From contig NC_063262.1 in assembly GCF_019578655.1 (NCBI RefSeq), forward strand, positions 8,873,582 to 8,937,581: a stretch of 64,000 nucleotides of DNA, written 5' to 3'. The stretch comes from Ricinus communis. Taxonomy: Eukaryota; Streptophyta; Magnoliopsida; Malpighiales; Euphorbiaceae. The notes under the pieces were generated by a model that made no database searches, was not told where the DNA came from, and worked only from the letters and a program-made list of their open reading frames with translations. Made by a program: the position numbers and the translations under genes. Within the stretch, counting starts at the first letter, position 1. Each line of letters begins with the position of its first letter. Positions 1 to 12,864 of the stretch are shown one piece after another.

Positions 1-1
1 T

Positions 2-370
2 AATCATCCTTTTCACCATATGCAAAATCCAGCAGAGACCTCGAGCAACTTCGTAAATAATCCTGAATTGGTTTTAGGTGCTGGTGGTGGCTATAATCAA
101 AGGCAATCCATGAGTCTATATGACCAAATGCTTTTTTCATCTGCATCGTCAACTTCAACATCGTCTCATTTTCACTCTCCTACAACCACATTTGCTGCTT
201 CTACCTTTTCTTCATCTCCGCCACCTTTCCACCCTCTGCTTTTTCCATCACCACCTTCTGTTAATTTCAGCACTGTCGCCAGTCAGAGTGGCGCTGGCAG
301 TGGTGGTAGTGGTGGTGCAAATGTCTTAACTCCACCATGGTCGGATTGCAGTGGTGATACTTCTCGATAA
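2..370 (+). CDS. 3' end of a Ser/Pro/Gly-rich protein, possibly an AP2/ERF-type factor tail (partial)
   Basis: The frame is already open at the window edge (it reads Asn-His-Pro-Phe-His-His before the first Met at base 20) and stops with TAA at 368-370, so only the last about 122 residues are visible. They are low in complexity: a Ser/Thr-rich stretch near residues 40-65, a Pro/Phe/Leu stretch, then a Gly/Ser run and a closing P-P-W-S-D-C-S-G-D motif. No folded domain is present. Such tails, with a short L-Y-D-Q-M-L-F-S-S core, occur at the C-terminus of plant transcription factors such as the ABR1-like ERFs, but this is a resemblance only. The upstream DNA is needed to identify the family. 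The coding call is fairly sure; the family call is weak. Confidence 0.55.
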   Translation, partial: NHPFHHMQNPAETSSNFVNNPELVLGAGGGYNQRQSMSLYDQMLFSSASSTSTSSHFHSPTTTFAASTFSSSPPPFHPLLFPSPPSVNFSTVASQSGAGSGGSGGANVLTPPWSDCSGDTSR

Positions 371-2018
371 TTTAGACATTTGTGGTTACTTCACATATAC
401 ATTTTTTTTTGTGAAAGTAGATTAGGACATATAGCATTATATTGTTGGTGTCATATTTTTTTTTTTTTGTTACGAGGATAGAAATTTAGTTCTTCCTTTT
501 TATTTATATTTTTCAACATATAGAGGAGGCAACAGCCTAAACAAACATTACACAGGAAACATTCTTGGAAAAGAAACGTCTACACTACTCTCCTTGAGAT
601 CATTGATACTGGCAGGAGGTTGTTAATTCCAAATATTATTTATCCTGACAGAGAGATTGGTGAAATTCAGGGGCACTTGGTATTCTTGCTGTGGGTCACG
701 AATGATTTGCAGCATTTCCTTGACATGAAAGCCTTAACAAAAGCATATTGTTTTACCACGTAATGAATAAAAAGTTTTACGAATTAATCTTCTTGTTCAT
801 AAAGATTCAATAAAACGATTCAAGTTTACTATTGAACGTTACAATGATCTGGTTTTGGCTTTCCAATTGGTACAACGGGGCAATTACTTGAGACCTTCTA
901 TTGTGAAACGAGAAAGGCCAACGGGAGAAAAGAAAAGATGAACTAGTTAGCTTCTTGCAGAATTTCCATTTGCCAGACGGCCAATGTAAATGATTCTTTT
1001 TGTTTTCTTTTTGGTGCTAAAGATGAAATTATTACGTATCATTCCAAAGTTGTAACATATAGTAGATTGCATAAAGTGAACTCTGAGACTTTTAGATACC
1101 AAATTAAAATGACACCCAAAAAGCTATGAGCTGCAGAACGGGTAGAATGAGTTATGAATGCCAACAAGAGTAGCAATGGCGAAAATTCTTGGTAGTTTTA
1201 GATACCTAAGTAAAAATGACACTTAAAATTCATGAACAGAATGCATAGAACGACTGGCATGAATGGGCAACATCAAGAATAGGAATGACGAGATCTCCAT
1301 GCCACATATATCCAGAAATAATGAACCAAATTGTTTGAGCACAAATGTTTAAAAAAAAAAGAAAAAAAAAAAAAGAAATCACATAAAAGGAAGAAAATCT
1401 AGAAAATTTCTTCCCACTGCTATAAAAATAAGAGCCATTGGGTTCCTGCCATTAGTCAGTGGTAAAGTATGTGCCAGAAGTATACAGCATTCTTAATTTC
1501 AGTCCTAAGCAATCATATCTGAATTCACTATTCCCACTAACAAAAGATATAACTTCTGGGCAAATGCATGCCTGATCAACCTAACCACCAGATGCTTCAA
1601 TAAAATATTCTGACCACTTTGGCACTGAACAAAAGCTCAAATTGCCAAACCTGAAAAGTCAAGAAAAAGACATTGTCACTAATGGATAGTGATTTTCTTT
1701 TCACCTTGTTTGGGAAGTCTAATAATGCCAGAATGCAATTCACTTCTATGTAGCCAATTCTCATGTTTGGGAAGTTGATAGTTGCTAAGATTCAATTCAT
1801 CCTGCTTTTTTTCAAAAAAAAAAGATGGGAAAACTAAACCATTTTGAGAGAAACAAAATCATGCCAAAATTGACATGATTTTGCAAGATCTTCACAAGAA
1901 GCCAATTCAATTGAACTCCTGCAAATGATTTGTTCCAAACAAGGCCCTTAGGAGTTGCACATTGAAAAGAACAAGGTAAGAACTGTACCCTTTGCATGCA
2001 ACTGCGAAAATCATCCCT
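371..2018. other. Intergenic / UTR sequence, no gene seen
   Basis: AT-rich sequence between the stop of the left-edge gene and the stop of the RPN5 gene on the opposite strand. The two genes converge, so this holds both 3' UTRs and the space between them. T-rich and A-rich runs occur at about 449-470 and 1350-1377. I see no coding exon, RNA gene or transposon end here. Confidence 0.5.
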
Positions 2019-5000
2019 TTAAACCTTAAGAGCAGCTTTGTGTACCATGGTTTCTTTGTGTATTTGGTGACAACTCTTCTCAACAAGATCAAGCAACTTC
2101 TCCAAGTTGACTGCCCAGGAGTTGAGAATGTCATTACTATCCTTTGCTGCTTGGAAACACACTATCCCCATTGGCCTGTCAATCTTCGCTACTAAAGCTT
2201 TGGACACAACCATATCTGAAAGGTGCTTCTCAGCTTCCTATATTAGATAGAACACAAATTTAAGTTATATATACAATATATAGGACTGAATATGAGATAT
2301 AGATATAGAACATAAAGTATACTTGGCAGATTAGGAAAAAGTTCAAAATACTCTGTTATTTTTGTGTCAAGATGTGAACCTCTTAACTGACAGATTATCT
2401 CACTACATATCTATATGAACTATCAACTTCAAGGACGTGTCTTTTAGAAAAATTCAATCCAAGAGAAGACAATACCCACATTCTTCCCCTCTAACCAAAA
2501 CCCATTCACAAAAATATTTAAATATATTCAGTGAATCATGAAAGTAAGAACCACCAGGAAGAACCTGATGTATAAATATTTTTTTTTTCCCACACAACCA
2601 AGCCATATTCTCAAATTATCAGAAGTTGGACAAATAGATAGTCCACCTGGTTTAGGGCTATATATTTGCTTGCAACCAAAAAAAAAATAAAAAAGAGTTG
2701 TCACTAAAGCTTAGATTTTATCTTCCCTCATGAGAATGTCATTACACAAAAGCTTAAATTGGCAGCAAGATATCCTTAATGGTTTAATACCAAACACGAA
2801 TTGACAGTAACTGTGCAAAGGCATAACTGGAAGCAAGATATCATTAATACTTTCACTGAACACCACAAACATAAATTGGAAGTAAGAGAAAGTCCCGGAA
2901 ATGATCAAATGGTCAATAAGTTAAGAACATTTTGATGTCTTAATTGAAAAGGTATTGCTTATGCCTATCAGTTATAGCCTTACACCCAGCGACTTGGAAA
3001 GTTATTGAAGGGCCACATCTCCAAGATCCTGCTTGAAACTCATTAGTCAATGCCCACACCTCGTACCAGATTTACCAAAAGCAAACCCAGTTTAAATTCA
3101 GTATGAATGATAAAGAGTAAATTAGTATTAACAGGACTTTTATCCACTATGATCAATGAATGCTGCGCAGAAGAAAACTTCAGAGATTTATGCATTTAAT
3201 CAATATCGCAATTATTGCACAAAATCATTACAAAAAAACAAACCTTAGCAATCACTAAAATCAAAGAAAGTGTAGACAAACATTTGAACATGAGAACATG
3301 TGCACATCCAGGAGGACATGCACATGCACATATACTTACACATACAGAAGTCAACAAAATGTCTTGAATGATAGACCATGAAAAATAACAACGATTAGGA
3401 GAAACCAACCTGGACGCTGAGACATAACAACTCTGCAAGTCTCTTCACAGTAATCCTTGAGTAGTACTTCGAAACAACAAGAATGTTCTGAAAAGCAGCA
3501 ATTACATTAGAATCAGATAAAACTGAAATGTTCTCCAAAAGAAAGACGACTATGAAGCTGCAAGAAGTTACATGTTCAATTATTCTTTGCTTCAAATCTT
3601 CTGCTGCTTTGTCACCCAAAGAGCCCCCAAGCAAGTTCTTCTCATTTTCAAACTCATCCATGAATGTATTCCAAAGAGAAGTCCATTGGATGACCTCCAT
3701 TGTGACCAATTGTCTTAAGAGCAACCTAGGGTAGAACATTGAATGAAGACACAGATCAATGATACTAAATTGCAAACCAATTATTAAAAACTATGCTAAG
3801 CCATTAAAGCATACATACTTAAATTTTGGAATTTCAGAAAGATTTTTATCCTCCAAGGTTGAATTCAAAAGGCTCGACTGCATTGGATCATGTGGTGCAA
3901 GTACTAGGTACCAACAGATTTTCCTCAGAACCTACATGTTACAGAATATCAGAGCATCGTAGTAAAATCAATAGAATCTTGCAGACCACACATCAAGGAT
4001 GAGCATTTACCAGAACCCATTGTGCTGGATTTTGCTTAACAGAGGGAATCTCGTATATTGCCTTGTAGCAACGGCATATTTCAAGATAATCATTATTATG
4101 GGAGTAATACCTAGACAGAATGGAAACTTAGTGTAAGCCATGTATATTTCCATGAAGACGAAGCTAACACGAGTAACTATAATAACACAGTAATCTTTCA
4201 ATGCTAGAGTAAGAAAACTCGTCAAAAATAGAAGACCAAAAAGATCAACATCACAATTAGAAACCAAAGGCAAGCCTAAGAGTATCCATTGTTATTGTTA
4301 CCGCAACATACTGTGACTATGCTCCTCCAATGAGTGACACTAAGATTACACTAACCTCTTCACATACGTCACATGAAAAAAAATGTTGGGAAAAGATACA
4401 TTTGAAAAATCTAGAAAACAGACATAATAAATCAGACAATTCAAATTATACATGATACTGCTCATTGTAGTCTAAGAGCCATAGCATAGAAAACATTGAA
4501 TTCCATTTGAGAATTCCCATTTGTGACCTAGATAACTTAAATTTACTGGTAATAGGCACCTTCCCAAATTCCTGCTCAAAAGTTAATTGGAAACCAAGGC
4601 AACTCCACAATATATAAACAGAGGGACCCTGCCATGCAGGCATTTATGTGAATTAATTATATCAATATATTTATTTGCACTCAAGATACGATATAAATGG
4701 CAAAGGAACCAAAAACAAGCCAGTGAATTGAAACATGTGATCTTTGATCCAAACAAGCAGTGACAGCAATTTTCCGCCAAATATACGACATATCAAAGGT
4801 ACTGTGGTTGCTCCGAATGTCAACATATATCAATTTATAATCACCTCCAAGCATTTACATGTAGTATAGCTAATAAGTCTAAGCCAAACACCGAAACATA
4901 TTTCTAGCAGATCAAACAGACCATGCAAGAGCCACAGAGAAGTAAAACACCGTCTTAGTATTCACTGAAAACAACAACAACAAGAATTTAAAAGTACTGA

Positions 5001-6483
5001 AGAGAAACATATCTGCAGTATCTTAGTATTAGATATCAACTTTCTCATGGCAGTAAATAATCATCATAATGTAATAGCCAAATATTAAAGAAACTCCAAT
5101 AAAACCATTCACAAAAAGACGAAACAGGAACAACTTAGGACATGAAAACCAGATACCGTATCATTAATTCATAGTAGATCCTCTTTAACTCTGGCAGTGA
5201 TGGTATATCAGCAGGGGCCTCTTCAACAATATTATCACCTTCCTTGGGTTTCTTCTTCTCCTTGGTAGGATCAACATCAAATACCCTGGGACTTATCTTC
5301 CTTGAGAGAATTTGAGCGCGAACATAATCTTGGCGGTCTAGGCATAAACGAACCTGCAAAGTTATTTACCCACAAGGTGACACAGGATTACACATCAACT
5401 CAACAAATGTCACCATTTTTGCAAAGACCATTGATTTCATAAAGTAAAAGGCTCTAAAGGATAAGCAATAATCATTCCTAAGCATCAGCATTTTTGCATG
5501 GAATGGGAGCCAACCCAGATCTTATGCCATCCCAAAAGACGATGGTCAATGAAATGAAGTACTAAAGGATAAAAATTAGAGAAAAAGAATAAACCCGTAC
5601 TTGTTCAAGAATGAAAGCAATTTTCTCCGTTTTAGCCATAGCACCAAAAGTTTCCACCTGTGCATCAAAATATTAAAAGATTGTGAAAACGAAACAAAGG
5701 AATTTATTTCCCAAATACGGAAACAGAAAGCTCAATGAAATTATTGCATAAACGAATGCCAACACTTACTGCAACTTCTTGCATGAGATCGGCAGCTTCA
5801 GCTATAAGCCCCTGACCTTCCTTAATCTTTGCAAGTTTTTTAATCAACCGTGCTCTCTCAATTTCAACATAAATCTACATCATAGTTAAACTCATTAAAA
5901 CAATATGTTACCAAGATTCATCCACCAAATAGAAAAGCACTTGAATGCTTCAATGTATGAATATGTCACCTTCCCAGCAGAAACACTGTTAAGTGTCTTA
6001 ATGAGTTCAATACGAGTTTCAAGATCTGGTGTCTCGTCAATGTACTGCATCGCTTGCTGGACCATCGCAGTTACAGCCTGTGCGAAACATATGGAAAAAA
6101 TAGAGAGGATTTTTCAATGAAAACACGACCTAACTAACGAAAATTAATGTTTCTGTTCTTTTAATGCAATCAGATATTGCGCATCGAGTAGTGTTTTTAG
6201 ACAAAAACAAATAATTATAAAAAGCAATTGGGATTCTGAAATTTTAAAATCAACCTAAATAGGAAGAAAATTGCAAGTATCAAACCTGCTTGAGTTGACC
6301 ACGTTTTTTGGAGAGAAGGACAATTTGGTCGTTAAGCATCTTCCAGTCTTTAGCTTCAAAGCAAAGTTGAAGAATGTCGGTGACGGCTTTTTTGGTGCTT
6401 GCGACATCGCCGCCTAGCCTCGAGTGCTTCTCCACATTCTGTAACTGCTCTATTGCCGACTCTAAATTCGCCTGATTCTCCAT
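2019..6483 (-). CDS. RPN5: 26S proteasome non-ATPase regulatory subunit RPN5 (PSMD12), ten coding exons
   Basis: RPN5 is a PCI-domain subunit of the lid of the 19S regulatory particle, which helps place the RPN11 deubiquitinase. The exons, in gene order, are 6286-6483, 5970-6077, 5770-5874, 5601-5657, 5157-5353, 4011-4110, 3819-3931, 3572-3725, 3410-3487 and 2019-2237. All junctions are GT-AG and the frame is continuous, giving 1329 bp and 442 aa, the length I recall for Arabidopsis RPN5a. The family-typical segments K-K-R-G-Q-L-K-Q (end of exon 1), V-R-L-C-L-D-R-Q-D (exon 5), [12 protein letters not shown] (exon 8) and [14 protein letters not shown] (C-terminus) are present. The PCI/winged-helix part lies in about the last 170 residues. 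The N-terminal helix reads [10 protein letters not shown]. The start at 6483 is the first Met that fits the family; a possible extra 5' splice donor lies at about 6623. No damage seen; likely functional. Confidence 0.95.
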
Positions 6484-7280
6484 TCAGCAATAATTTTTTT
6501 TTTTTTTAAAAAAGAAAGAAAAAAGCAATTCAAATTAAACCCTAGAGCACAGAGAAATTAACAATGGAGATGAAAGAATTAAAGTAGATCTGAGTTAGAA
6601 GAAAGAGTAAAATAAAGGCTTACCATCTCTGAATCTGAGAAGTCTATGGAGGTAGAAAGTGAATTAGATGAACCCTAGGCAACCAGAGCGTTTGATTGAT
6701 TTTTTTCTTTTTCTTCTTTTTAGTGAGAGACGAAGAGATTTTTAGAAAGAAGAAAAAATAATTGGAGGGGATCGATTAAAACCCCTGTGCAAGAAACCAT
6801 GAAAAATGGGTTCGGGTCGATTCCAAACCCTGCTATCCGGTTAAGAGTATTTTCTTTTTCCTTTAAATATTCTACCAGTTTGATTCAAAATACCCGGTTG
6901 AGAGGACTTTCTTTTTAGCAAAAAATATTATTATCTTCAAATTTGCCAAAATTTATAATTCAATTTTCTATTTCTTAAAAATGAATTAGCACTCTTTACA
7001 TTTATTTTTTTTAGTTACTCTTTATATATTTTTATTAGTCAAACTGGTTAAAGAATTTAATTAATAATAAAAAATTATTTTAATTTTAAATTTACTATTG
7101 GTATCAAATTTCTTTAAAATTAAATTTTGTTAAATTAATTTCTAAAAACTAATTTTATTTTTAGAATATTTTAACAAAATAATAAATAATTAGTATTTAT
7201 AATTTTAATTTCTCAACATAATTCTTTAGATAAAATATAAAATTTTTTTGACATAGTTTAATAGTTGGGCATAATAAATA
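6484..7280. promoter_or_regulatory. RPN5 upstream region and 5' leader
   Basis: It holds the 5' UTR and promoter of RPN5, which is read leftward. A good donor (ATG followed by GTAAGCC on the minus strand, about 6618-6627) suggests a leader intron or alternative first exon. On the minus strand, CCCTAGGG- and CTCTAGGGTTT-like leader motifs occur near 6540 and 6675. The rest, to the retroelement at 7286, is plain AT-rich DNA. Confidence 0.4.
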
Positions 7281-7285
7281 ATGTA
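7281..7285. repeat. Target-site duplication, left (ATGTA), solo LTR copy 1
   Basis: Matches 10231-10235 exactly and abuts the TG of the LTR. Confidence 0.85.
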
Positions 7286-8314
7286 TGTCACCACCCAATC
7301 TGTGAGCCCGTGATCGGCACTAAGAAATGGGTAGGCATAAGGCCACCGAATCTCGTAGTAAGCCTGATACTTGTTAACTTAATTACATCTCATCTAATAT
7401 CACTGATGTCATAATTTCTTAACCATTAAATTCTACACATTTAATTCGGTCTGCCAGAAGAATTAGGCAAGTCTCGAAACTACAATAATTTATAACTGAC
7501 AAATCTATTATTTCTACTGCGGAGAATCTAAACTTTTATAAGTTAACATACCAAACTAATTACATCACCCGATGATGAAGGAGTCGAGTTGTTAGATAAG
7601 AGTCGTGGGAAGATTAACAATCACATATATGAAAAACAGTAAAATTAAGACTGTCAGTCTCGAGAGAGAGTTAAAATCATATATCCAAGAAAAAACAGTT
7701 ACAAACACTTCAATAACACATTTATTTAGTTTGAAATAAATACTAAGTCATGCAAAAATATACGTGTCATGTCATACTTAAATAAAATAATTTTCACACA
7801 CTACGGGACAGAGTACCTCAGCAAAATCCTAATCCCAACACTGAACATCTCGACCCTTTCTCTTATTCTAACAGAACTGGCGCCCAGAGAGTGAGGCTCG
7901 ACCAGTGTCCTTAAATCCAGTTCAGACACTTAATTATCACTAACACTCTTAGCCTTTCGACTCTCTTACTCCAATAAGACTAGCGCCTAGAGAGTGAAGC
8001 TCGACCAGGGTCCTTAACTCCAGTCTGGTCACTTAGGTTTCCAAATAAACCGGCGCCTAGAGAGCAATGCTTGACCAGGGACCTTTACTCCGGCACACTC
8101 ACTCTACTCAGTCCAAAGAGCAATGCTCGACCAGAGAAAGTCATAAACTTACCTTTTTTAAAATTTACCATTTTACCCCTTTTCTATCACTCTCGGATTT
8201 ATACCAATGCACTCTTCAAAATAGTATGGTCTACTGCCGTCCTATCCCGAGTCATCAGGCAATAATAAATTCAGTGATGAAGAACATGATATATATGAAT
8301 AGTAATCAAAGAGC

Positions 8315-8372
<58 letters not shown>

Positions 8373-10230
8373 TAGTAATTAAAAGAATTAGCTATTTAAA
8401 ATTTGTGCATGACACGTGCATAACATATATATGATTTTAACTCACAGCTTTGACGACATCCTAGCTCTGCTCCGATGCCTCGGTTGGAGTGAGCCGAACT
8501 AACGGATTTATCTAATCACGAAAAATAATTTGTCAATAACGCTGAAACAGTTGACAATTAACTCTAGGTCTAGATTCGTAGGACTGACTGTCTAAAAATC
8601 TCGACTCGGGTAAATTCTACCGAAAATCGGCAGAACCTCTCCTACAATACGGACATTTACCCCCCATTAAACGGGTTTAGGACCTGCTAGAAAACACTTT
8701 AAATATTCAACAACTCATTTTAACGGGAGTCAGGTCCCCAAGACTTCACTATTTTTCCTACTCCGCCACACATCACAAAACACGACCTAAGGCAGACAGT
8801 CCGACAAATAAAATATTTTAACACACAATATCGCTAATGCTCAACACAATTCAATAAACATATAAATTACCAAAGAATTCTAAAATCAGCGGGCCAAAGA
8901 AAATTACTGAGATACTTGATCGCTCGGTCGACTCGCCTCTAGCCGCCGGAGTCCGATCGATGATCCGAACACACCAACGGACTCGAAACGACACGCGATC
9001 CGATCCCCCGATCATCCGGAGATTTATGGACGATCTCTGCTAAACGGAGTCTGATTGCCACGAAACCAGTGCCATCGCGAAGCTTAAGCTGAGGAGAGTC
9101 CGGATATGTCCTCTGATCATCCATCCCTCGTCGGAGCTCACCGGAAAAGCCAGAAAATGCAGCTGCCAACACCTCGTTGGAACTCCCTCCTCCGGCCACC
9201 AAAGCCAACGCCGCCACTCCCAAAAGGAAGCCCTCAACTCACCGGTCAAAACAAGACTGATACGGCCGTCGTTGGACGCCGGAAACACCCGGAACGGCTG
9301 CAAGAAAGTCGCTGCCTTCTTCTTTGCGCTTACTACCGCCGCTGCCTGGTGCCATTTGCCGCACTCGCTTACGCTAATGCTTGGCCAAGATGCGCCCGAC
9401 CCACCGATGACCGCAACTCTGATTTTCCTTCTCCCCTACGCCTTCTCTCTCTGCCAGATCTTTTTCCTTTTTCTTTCTTCTCTATAACGAAATTTGGTCC
9501 CTGAACTCTTCATCTTTACCATTTAGTCCCTCAACTTTTTTAATTACAACAATTTCGTCCTGCAAAATTTGTAATTAACCCTTAAACTTTTTCTAGCTTT
9601 TCAATTAAGCCCCTAACTATTTAATTTGGGCCAAATTAGAATTATTGAAAAATACACAATTACATATTTACCCTTGCTTTTAAATATAAAATTACCAAAA
9701 AGCCCTTGCCGACATATTTAATTATAAAAATACCAAACATACAAATTTTTATTAAAATCTCATATTAATAAAATTATACTTTTAATCCTTATTCCAAATT
9801 AATTTTTTAATTTAATCCTAACATACAATTAATTTAATTAATCAATTTACTAAATACTTTTCAATTAAAATTTAATACCATTAGCTACTTAAAATGCCCT
9901 TTTTCCCTAATAATTCTTTGATAAAATATCCTTTACAAATACTTCCATAATTCTCAAATATAGAATTTAATTTATATATATTCATTTGGGGGAAAATTTT
10001 GAATAATGAAAAATATAATCTATTTCTCAAATAATTTATTTAATTAATTTCTTAAAATCAAACTAATTGGATATGGAAAATAACTCCTTTATTTGTCTAG
10101 CATTAAAGTTTCCATTAGATCATTTCAAATTAAACCAAATAAAAAATAAAGAAAAATAAATTTAAATAAAAACTCATTTATCAATTATTATTAACATTAT
10201 CATTATTAAAGAAAAATTCTGGGTATTACA
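7286..10230. mobile_element. Solo LTR, family A, copy 1 (2945 bp)
   Basis: The element starts TGTCACCACCC and ends GGGTATTACA (TG...CA). It is flanked by a perfect 5-bp target-site duplication, ATGTA, at 7281-7285 and 10231-10235. Two more copies (33473-36424, 38529-41267) align along their whole length in the same orientation. No primer-binding site, polypurine tract or gag-pol frame lies inside, so this is an LTR left by recombination rather than a whole element. Inside are four imperfect copies of a GCTCGACCAGGG-centred motif (about 7880-8135), an expanded TA repeat (8319-8369), a GC-rich block (about 8930-9440) and an AT-rich tail. Long LTRs with these ends fit Ty3/gypsy elements, but the family cannot be named without an internal region. 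The open frames in the GC-rich block are not thought to be genes. Confidence 0.85.
8319..8369. repeat. (TA)n microsatellite inside solo LTR copy 1
   Basis: About 25 TA units. Copies 2 and 3 of the LTR lack this long run, so the expansion came after this copy inserted or is private to its lineage. A short ATATATGAATAGTAAT motif occurs on both sides of the run. Confidence 0.9.
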
Positions 10231-10235
10231 ATGTA
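10231..10235. repeat. Target-site duplication, right (ATGTA), solo LTR copy 1
   Basis: Matches 7281-7285 exactly and abuts the CA of the LTR. Confidence 0.85.
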
Positions 10236-12860
10236 AAACTCTATAAAGCGGATTAATAAAATTACTAAGATTCTAGCTGTGTATAATAATTTAGAACACA
10301 TTTATACTCAAATTAATTTCTTGAGAACTTCATTGACAATTAAGCTTGATACTTTAAGCATGTGAATGCATCATATATAAAATTCAACTTTTGATTTATA
10401 ATGAGCATAAAAAATAAAAAAATATAAATTTTATCAAACATAATTAAATAGTTTATTTTTCTTCTTCATCATAATTATTAAATTTTAATATATATATTTA
10501 ACTTATATTAATATTAAATCAAATTATATAATTATAATTCCCATTAAAATTTTAAGCTTTGAATAAAAATTTAAATTATTCAAATTCAGAAAATTTTAGG
10601 ATATTACACATATGAATAGAATTTGTAATTTAAAAATTATTTGAAATAATATTATTAAAAATATTAATTTATTAGAAAATAATATTAAATTTCTCTAAAA
10701 GAATTATTTCATTTAATATTAATAATAACTTAATTTTGAAAGAGTTTGATACTTGATAGCAAAATTCAAGGATTAAATTGAATTTTCTTTAATCAACAAC
10801 AACCTTTGACCATTTACTTATAAAAAATATATGAAAGGGATATTGAAAATTAAAAAATACATGAGGATCAGGTATTGAAAATTATGAGTACCGAATATAT
10901 ATTTCCTAATTTTCAATTTTTTAAATTTCTTTCTATTCCATATTTGTTATATTTCATAAATTAATTTTTTAAATAACAATAATAAGAAAGAAGAATAGAT
11001 TAAATAATTATAACTTTTAAGAAATATAATAGAGTGACAAGCGGCATTCATTGATTAAGTAATTAGTAATAGATGGTAAGCATTTATTTGTTATATTTGT
11101 ATCAGTTTAATATTTGTGTTTTCTATAGTACTTAATTAAATATTTAATAATAAATTATATATTATATTTATGAACTAATTTTATATTCATATTTTATGGC
11201 TAAACTTATTATACATTATATAACGATTATAGTAGTAATTTTTATCCAAATTATTATAATTTCTAATATAAACTAAATGGTTAATAGAGTATATATGTTA
11301 AATATTTTATATTGATGTTAATTTGCATATCAAATATAAATATAATAACTATCCTAGCATATATAAAAGTCAGCGCTATGCAATAGAGTCGGCCAGTTCC
11401 GATTTCGGTCGGTTCCAACCGATTTTTAAAAAATAAAAAATTAATTAAAATAAATTACTTTTTACGAGTTAGAGTTGGATTAGATAGTTCCGATTTCAGC
11501 TAAAGAGACACTAATCTTGAACCAGTCTTATAGTTCTCGGTTGGTTCCAATTCATTTTGACCAGTCTAATTCCATTTATCTAACTTATAAATTTTTGATT
11601 TGAATATCGAATACTAATATAAATAATATTAAAATCTATGAAAGTTTGCAACCGATATATGTTATTCCTTATAACTGAGATTTGCTGGTTTAACCTCTTT
11701 TACGTTGCATGGATTTCTAAAAGATACTAAGAATCATGACATATTAGTAAATATATGTGTTTATCCTTACTTTCATGATTATTATTCTTGGATTTGTATT
11801 TATGAATATAAGTTAGTTTCTCTCTCTAAGATTGGATGAGTCTTTAAACTCTTTTGTTCGTGATCGAGATTTGGTTTATGAATATTTATCTTTTGATTTA
11901 GAATGTGAGTTCTTCATGACTTATGAATACTAGGATTCAGTATTTGCATGTATAAGATATCAAGTGAAGGAAGCTTAATATTAGTTCATTCAAATTATAA
12001 CCCTAAAAAAGTGAGAGCCATAGATTATATCTGTCATTTGAGATATTGATAAGATTAACCATAAAACTTAATGGGTTTTAGTTATTATTCATGATCACAA
12101 GAGTATGTCTGAAATTAACTTAAACAAACCTAATGTAGCTCGAGAAAATATATTAAATATTTAAGGGTAATCAGTCTTCAATTAGTTAAGTATTTTGATT
12201 ATCAATTGCATTATTCAGTCATAGGATATTTACTAGATAAATAAATTCAAGATTTCTAAATATTTTTTATTTGTGTTTATTTAGTTTAATTATTTTAGTT
12301 AATTTTTTAATAAAATTTTATCTTTTAAATAATAGTAACCACAACCACTTTTGGTACTTGACATCTCTCTTCATAGGATCCATACTACACTTCTTATTAG
12401 CGATTCGTACACTTGCAAATTTTACTTAATAAGTTTTCAGCATTATAGCTTTGGAGGTTTATTGTGATATTAATGCTAATTGTGTTTGTTATTAATCTAA
12501 AATTTTAATTAAAACCATATAATGATTTTTTATAGAATTAATAAACGATTTGATTAATTAGTAGTTGCATAACCCACAATTTTAAAATCAATAAATTTAT
12601 TTTCAAAATGTCAAATCGTACCACCCTGTTTGATTAGTTAAAACTTTTTATTTCTTAAATTTATAGTCTAATAATATTATAAAAGAAAATTATAAACAGC
12701 GTAACCACATTTTGTTTTAACCTACCAATAAGATAATAATAACTATATATAAATTTTATTAGAAAGATTTGATAACATGTAATTACAGGTTACCAATTAA
12801 AATAAGATATACTAAAGTAATATAATATAGTTTTTAATGCAACCATATAATGCATACAAA
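10236..12860. other. AT-rich intergenic sequence, no gene seen
   Basis: Very AT-rich. A short block near 11385-11570 repeats the theme GGTTCCGATTTCGGTCGG, which looks like the edge of an unidentified dispersed repeat. I see no exon or RNA gene. Confidence 0.4.
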
Positions 12861-12864
12861 CTTA

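Noticed and set aside
4007..4780. Minus-strand frames of 65-88 codons around 4007-4780
   Set aside because: They run across the intron before RPN5 exon 6 or lie wholly in introns; the splice-based gene model accounts for the coding parts.
8939..9504. Open frames of 71-132 codons on both strands in the GC-rich part of solo LTR copy 1 (and counterparts at 35199-35687 and 40113-40533)
   Set aside because: They lie inside the LTR, exist on both strands at once, change frame between copies and have no recognisable domain. They follow from the GC-rich composition.
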